From an uncultured Capnocytophaga sp. (lineage in GTDB: Bacteria; Bacteroidota; Bacteroidia; Flavobacteriales; Flavobacteriaceae), in contig CAJPPS010000035.1 of the NCBI GenBank assembly GCA_905372595.1, forward strand, positions 1 to 9,541: 9,541 nt of DNA, given 5' to 3'. Both the position numbers and the translations under genes were made by a program. Positions 6,331-9,541 of this stretch are shown here, piece after piece (the stretch's first letter is position 1; every line of letters starts with the position of its first letter). The notes beneath the pieces are model-generated. The model was not told where the DNA came from. It did no database searches and saw only the letters and a list, made by a program, of their open reading frames with translations.

Positions 6331-8106
6331 ATGTTAGAGAATATTCTTTTAGAAAATGCAAAAAAAGCTGTTGAGGAGTGCTATGGGGTATCCATAGAGA
6401 AACTAGAACTTCAGCAGACACGTAAGGAATTCGAGGGAGACCTTACTCTTGTGCTTTTTCCTTTGCTTAAGCTCATCAAAGCCAAGCCAGAGGAAATAGG
6501 AGAGCGTATAGGAGCTTATTTGAAAGCACAAGTGCCTGAAATAATAGGTTATAATGTGGTCAAAGGCTTTCTAAATATAGCTATTGCCGATCATTATTTC
6601 TTGCAGTTTCTACAGGAAATTCTTCCCAACAAGGCTTATGGAAAGGTGTCTGTTACTCAAGATGCACCTGCAATTATCGTAGAATACTCTTCTCCTAATA
6701 CCAACAAACCTCTGCACTTGGGGCATATCCGTAACAATCTCTTGGGCTTCTCTATGGCGAAGATTCTAGAGGCAACAGGGAAAAAAGTATATAAAACCCA
6801 GATTATCAATGACAGAGGAATACATATCTGTAAGTCAATGGTGGCTTGGCAACTTTTTGGTAAAGGTGAGACTCCTGAAAGTACAGGAATCAAAGGAGAT
6901 AAGCTCGTAGGAAAGTACTATGTGCTTTTTGATAAAGCCTATAAGGAACAAATAGAACAGCTTATCTCAGAAGGAAAAACCAAAGAAGAGGCTGAGCGTA
7001 CTGCCCCTATCTTCCTACAAGCTCAAGAAATGCTTCGTAAATGGGAACAAGGTGATACTCAAGTGCTTGCTCTCTGGAAGCAAATGAACCAATGGGTATA
7101 TGACGGCTTTGCAGTAACTTATAAAAACCTAGGAGTTAGCTTTGACAAGAACTATTATGAAAGTGAGACCTATCTATTAGGGAAGGATATCGTACAGCGA
7201 GGGCTAGAACAAGGTGTTTTTTACCGTAAGGAAGATGGCTCTGTATGGATAGACCTTACTGAAGACGGACTAGATGAGAAGCTTGTGTTACGCTCTGATG
7301 GAACTTCAGTATATATCACTCAGGATCTTGGAACAGCTACTAAGCGTGTAGAAGAAGATTTCCCTAGTACTACAGGAATGATTTATACTGTAGGGAACGA
7401 ACAGGATTACCATTTTAAGGTGCTTTTCCTCATCTTACAGAAATTAGGTTTCTCGTGGGCACAACAGCTCTATCACCTAAGTTATGGAATGGTAGAACTT
7501 CCTAATGGAAAAATGAAAAGTCGAGAAGGCACTGTAGTAGATGCCGATGATCTAATGCAGGAAATGGTATTTGTTGCCCAAGAACTTTCTCAGGAATTGG
7601 GCAAGCTAGAAGGCTATTCTCAGGAGCAAAAAGAAGAACTTTATCATATCATAGGATTAGGCGCTCTTAAGTATTATATCCTTAAGATAGACCCTAAAAA
7701 ACGAATTGCTTTTAATCCAGAGGAGTCTATAGACTTTCAAGGGAATACGGGTCCTTTTATCCAATATACATATGCTCGTATTCGGTCTATTCTGCGTAAG
7801 GCAGGAACCCAAGAGACTTTCTCAATTGATATTTCCTTGCATCCTAAGGAAAAAGAACTCCTTAAGCTCCTATTGCTCTTCCCTGGAGTAGTCCAGAATG
7901 CAGCTCTTACCTATAGCCCTGCTGTAATAGCTAATTATGTATATGAGCTTGTGAAAGAATTTAACTCATTCTATCAGAATGTCTCTATCCTAGGGGAAGA
8001 AGACCTTCAGAAGCGAGCCTTCAGAGTACAGCTCTCTGCCAAGGTAGCCGAAGTAATTGCTATAGGATTCGACTTATTGGGAATTCAGGTACCAGAAAGA
8101 ATGTAA
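6331..8106 (+). CDS. argS: Arginyl-tRNA synthetase
   Basis: This cytoplasmic class I synthetase charges tRNA-Arg with arginine using ATP. From the start at 6331 it is 591 residues, the usual bacterial length. The N-terminal tRNA-recognition domain covers about 1-110 (EFEGDLTLVLFPL, 33-45). The Rossmann core carries the HIGH signature as HLGH (129-132) in SPNTNKPLHLGHIRNN, and the KMSKS-type loop as KMKSREG (394-400). The C-terminal anticodon-binding DALR domain begins near QGNTGPFIQYTYARIR (470-485). The frame stays open upstream to an ATG at 6259, adding 24 mostly hydrophobic and basic residues. That extension is not typical of the family, and a second -7 box lies within it, so 6331 is preferred. 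It forms its own unit, ended by the hairpin at 8131-8158. Confidence 0.96.
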   Translation: MLENILLENAKKAVEECYGVSIEKLELQQTRKEFEGDLTLVLFPLLKLIKAKPEEIGERIGAYLKAQVPEIIGYNVVKGFLNIAIADHYFLQFLQEILPNKAYGKVSVTQDAPAIIVEYSSPNTNKPLHLGHIRNNLLGFSMAKILEATGKKVYKTQIINDRGIHICKSMVAWQLFGKGETPESTGIKGDKLVGKYYVLFDKAYKEQIEQLISEGKTKEEAERTAPIFLQAQEMLRKWEQGDTQVLALWKQMNQWVYDGFAVTYKNLGVSFDKNYYESETYLLGKDIVQRGLEQGVFYRKEDGSVWIDLTEDGLDEKLVLRSDGTSVYITQDLGTATKRVEEDFPSTTGMIYTVGNEQDYHFKVLFLILQKLGFSWAQQLYHLSYGMVELPNGKMKSREGTVVDADDLMQEMVFVAQELSQELGKLEGYSQEQKEELYHIIGLGALKYYILKIDPKKRIAFNPEESIDFQGNTGPFIQYTYARIRSILRKAGTQETFSIDISLHPKEKELLKLLLLFPGVVQNAALTYSPAVIANYVYELVKEFNSFYQNVSILGEEDLQKRAFRVQLSAKVAEVIAIGFDLLGIQVPERM

Positions 8107-8130
8107 TTGTTTTTGAATTTTTTCCATAAA

Positions 8131-8158
8131 AAAACTGTCCCCTTTCGGGGACAGTTTT
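8131..8158. terminator. Bidirectional terminator between argS and the small barrel gene
   Basis: AAAACTGTCCCC (8131-8142) and GGGGACAGTTTT (8147-8158) are perfect 12-bp arms around TTTC, with a GC-rich core. The stem ends in TTTT on the plus strand. On the minus strand the T-run is longer, seven bases (8134-8128). It lies between the convergent ends of argS (8106) and the barrel gene (8187) and can serve both. Confidence 0.9.
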
Positions 8159-8186
8159 ACAAATCAAAAAACAATAAACATTATGA

Positions 8187-8702
8187 TTAAAAACGAAACC
8201 CTAAGCGAACTCCTGCATTAGGCTCTACAGCCCAGAACTTTTCATTCACAGCACTGCTAAAATTGCGTCCTATATTTACATAAGGAGCCACTACAAACTT
8301 ACTGTTGAATACCCAAGCATAACCAGCTCCTACACCTATGATGAATGCATTCAAGCTTGTATCAGCTTCTCCATCTTTGGTATATTTACCAAAACGTGCT
8401 TTGATAAAAGGATTAAGATAGACTCCTACTGCATCGGTAGAGTCAAAATAATAGTTATATCCAACCTTAAAGCTCGTAGCATTGAACTTCCCTCCATTTT
8501 TAGGAAAGTAAGAAAAACGGTCAATAAAGAACAGTTCTCCATCTACTGACTGGTTGTCATCCAAGTAATACTCATATCCTAATTCCACCGAAGGAACTGC
8601 AATTACATTAAGGATATTAAGCTTTACTTCATTCTTATACGTCTGAGCAAAGGCACTTAAAGAAGTGAGTACCAATGCCATTGAGAAAAGTAATTTCTTC
8701 AT
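8187..8702 (-). CDS. Small outer-membrane beta-barrel protein
   Basis: The 171-residue product has a clear signal peptide (MKK, hydrophobic 4-17) with likely cleavage after AFA at residue 19. The mature part, about 152 residues, is a series of alternating polar and hydrophobic segments rich in Tyr, Phe and Gly (VELGYEYYL, ATSFKVGYNYYFD, VGVYLNPFIKARFG, NAFIIGVGAGYAWVF, FVVAPYVNIGRNF). It ends in GVRLGFRF with a C-terminal Phe, the usual barrel-assembly signal of outer-membrane proteins. The size suits an eight-stranded barrel. It resembles the DUF3575/OmpA-like beta-barrel group of Bacteroidota, but I cannot assign a family firmly. A -7 box (8729-8736) precedes it, so it may be transcribed alone or also by read-through from the larger barrel gene 59 bases upstream. 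Cargo or function unknown. Confidence 0.8.
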   Translation of the reverse strand: MKKLLFSMALVLTSLSAFAQTYKNEVKLNILNVIAVPSVELGYEYYLDDNQSVDGELFFIDRFSYFPKNGGKFNATSFKVGYNYYFDSTDAVGVYLNPFIKARFGKYTKDGEADTSLNAFIIGVGAGYAWVFNSKFVVAPYVNIGRNFSSAVNEKFWAVEPNAGVRLGFRF

Positions 8703-8728
8703 AATGGTGAGTTTTTATTTTTAAAGTG

Positions 8729-8736
8729 CAAAAATA
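8729..8736 (-). promoter_or_regulatory. -7 box TATTTTTG upstream of the small barrel gene
   Basis: Read on the minus strand, TATTTTTG (8736-8729) matches TAnnTTTG and ends 26 bases before the ATG at 8702. No TTG lies at the usual -33 distance. It sits in the 59-base gap after the larger barrel gene and suggests a separate promoter for the small one. Confidence 0.55.
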
Positions 8737-8761
8737 CTATTTTTTTTGGAATAAACTAATT

Positions 8762-9541
8762 TTATAGTCGAAAAATCCACCCTAAGGCGAGCATTGTTTC
8801 AAAGAAGAAGAAATCGTGATGTGCGCGATCGCTTTTACTCATTGTGGTACGAACATCATACATATTAATGTAACCACCACGGAGTTCTCCCACTAGCATC
8901 AGATGCTTGAAAAGAGCTACGTGTAAGCCTGCCTTAGCATTCATACCTACTCCTGCGACGTGGAACTCGTCATAACGTTCGCGGTTAAGAATCTTAGTAT
9001 TAGTCTTAGGATAAAGAACTCCAAAGCCTAATCCTTCTGTAAGATTGATTTGGATTTTGTCAGTATTGCGGATACCAAAAAGGCTAGAGATATCATCCAC
9101 ACGAGCTCCTTCCACAAGTACATAGTTAAGTCCATCGGTATGTTCAAAAGTAAGGAAGTCCTCAGTGAGTACTTTATCTACATTATTATAGACTCCATCG
9201 TGAGCAGTTCCTGCATTCACACGACCATTTATTTTTACTGTTTGGTCTTGTACCATTACATACTTCATATGATCCACTCCTGCGGAGATTGTCCAGTTAT
9301 CCCCTACATAATAGCCTAATCGGAAGTTTGTTTGTGGGATAGTCATACGCAAGGGGTTGATATAGTCAATATGCCAGCCTTTAGGTCTGTCTACTGCTTC
9401 TACATCATTGATGGTGAATTGGTAATCGTCACCACGGAAGGTAATATCAGAATTGGTATAATACCCACGATTACCTCCCCAGAAGAGGAAGAATTTACCT
9501 TTGTTCTTTTCTGTATATCGCTCCTGTGCTTGGGTACTTCC
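8762..9541 (-). CDS. Outer-membrane beta-barrel protein, 5' end cut by the window edge
   Basis: The frame is open from the right edge, so the start and signal peptide lie outside the window; 259 C-terminal residues are visible. An internal TTG (9350-9352) can look like a start, but the 63 codons before it are clearly coding and continue the same fold (KFFLFWGGNRGYY, DITFRGDDYQFTI, RPKGWHIDYINP), so the gene should not be shortened to it. The sequence shows amphipathic barrel strands throughout (FRLGYYVGDNWTISAGVDHMKYVM, AGLHVALFKHLMLVGELRGGY) and ends in ALGWIFRL. I recall similar uncharacterised proteins across Flavobacteriia with the NFRLGYY and DHMKYV blocks and the FLTFEHTDGLNY segment, all of unknown function. 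No plug or TonB-dependent signature is visible. The small barrel gene lies 59 bases downstream in the same direction. Confidence 0.82.
   Translation of the reverse strand, partial: GSTQAQERYTEKNKGKFFLFWGGNRGYYTNSDITFRGDDYQFTINDVEAVDRPKGWHIDYINPLRMTIPQTNFRLGYYVGDNWTISAGVDHMKYVMVQDQTVKINGRVNAGTAHDGVYNNVDKVLTEDFLTFEHTDGLNYVLVEGARVDDISSLFGIRNTDKIQINLTEGLGFGVLYPKTNTKILNRERYDEFHVAGVGMNAKAGLHVALFKHLMLVGELRGGYINMYDVRTTMSKSDRAHHDFFFFETMLALGWIFRL

Noticed and set aside
6657..6893. Minus-strand 78-codon frame within argS
   Set aside because: It lies opposite the HLGH-bearing core of arginyl-tRNA synthetase and shows no feature of its own.
9050..9319. Plus-strand 89-codon frame opposite the larger barrel gene
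   Set aside because: The minus-strand frame is open to the window edge and has clear barrel strands; this one is a by-product.
9350..9352. TTG as the start of the larger barrel gene
   Set aside because: The 63 codons upstream, out to 9541, are in frame and continue barrel-like sequence, so the gene is cut by the window edge rather than starting here.

Overview
The window looks like ordinary chromosomal sequence from a member of the Bacteroidota, most likely a flavobacterium. Capnocytophaga or a close relative is a tentative guess. The grounds are AT-rich DNA, weak or absent Shine-Dalgarno sequences, six upstream boxes matching the Bacteroidota -7 promoter element TAnnTTTG, and protein families typical of the phylum: a lipoprotein M13 peptidase, a DUF2007 protein and small outer-membrane barrels. 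I see no mobile element, CRISPR array, tRNA, rRNA or phage module.

Layout. Positions 1-3467 hold a minus-strand pair: an unrecognised five-helix membrane protein with a very acidic segment (2133-3467), then an M13-family zinc endopeptidase lipoprotein (52-2097), which a strong hairpin follows at 1-33. A 191-bp divergent control region (3468-3658) separates this pair from a tightly packed plus-strand operon. That operon encodes methionine sulfoxide reductase A, a 75-residue DUF2007 protein and a Cof-type HAD phosphatase (3659-5233), with overlaps of 29 and 4 bases. Next comes a membrane-anchored lysozyme-like protein with its own consensus promoter and terminator (5453-6172), then arginyl-tRNA synthetase (6331-8106). 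A bidirectional hairpin at 8131-8158 separates argS from two minus-strand outer-membrane beta-barrel genes: a small complete one (8187-8702) and a larger one cut by the window's right edge (8762-9541).

How the genes fit together. Most products other than ArgRS, the HAD protein and probably MsrA and DUF2007 act in or on the cell envelope (peptidase lipoprotein, membrane protein, wall-lytic-like protein, two barrels). I see no evidence that they form one pathway. The window reads as housekeeping and envelope genes in several short transcription units. I did not find a convincing undescribed system. The least explained items are the acidic membrane protein next to pepO, the anchored lysozyme-like protein, the uncharacterised barrel pair, and the unusual upstream region of argS. 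No stretch longer than about 220 bases lacks a gene.
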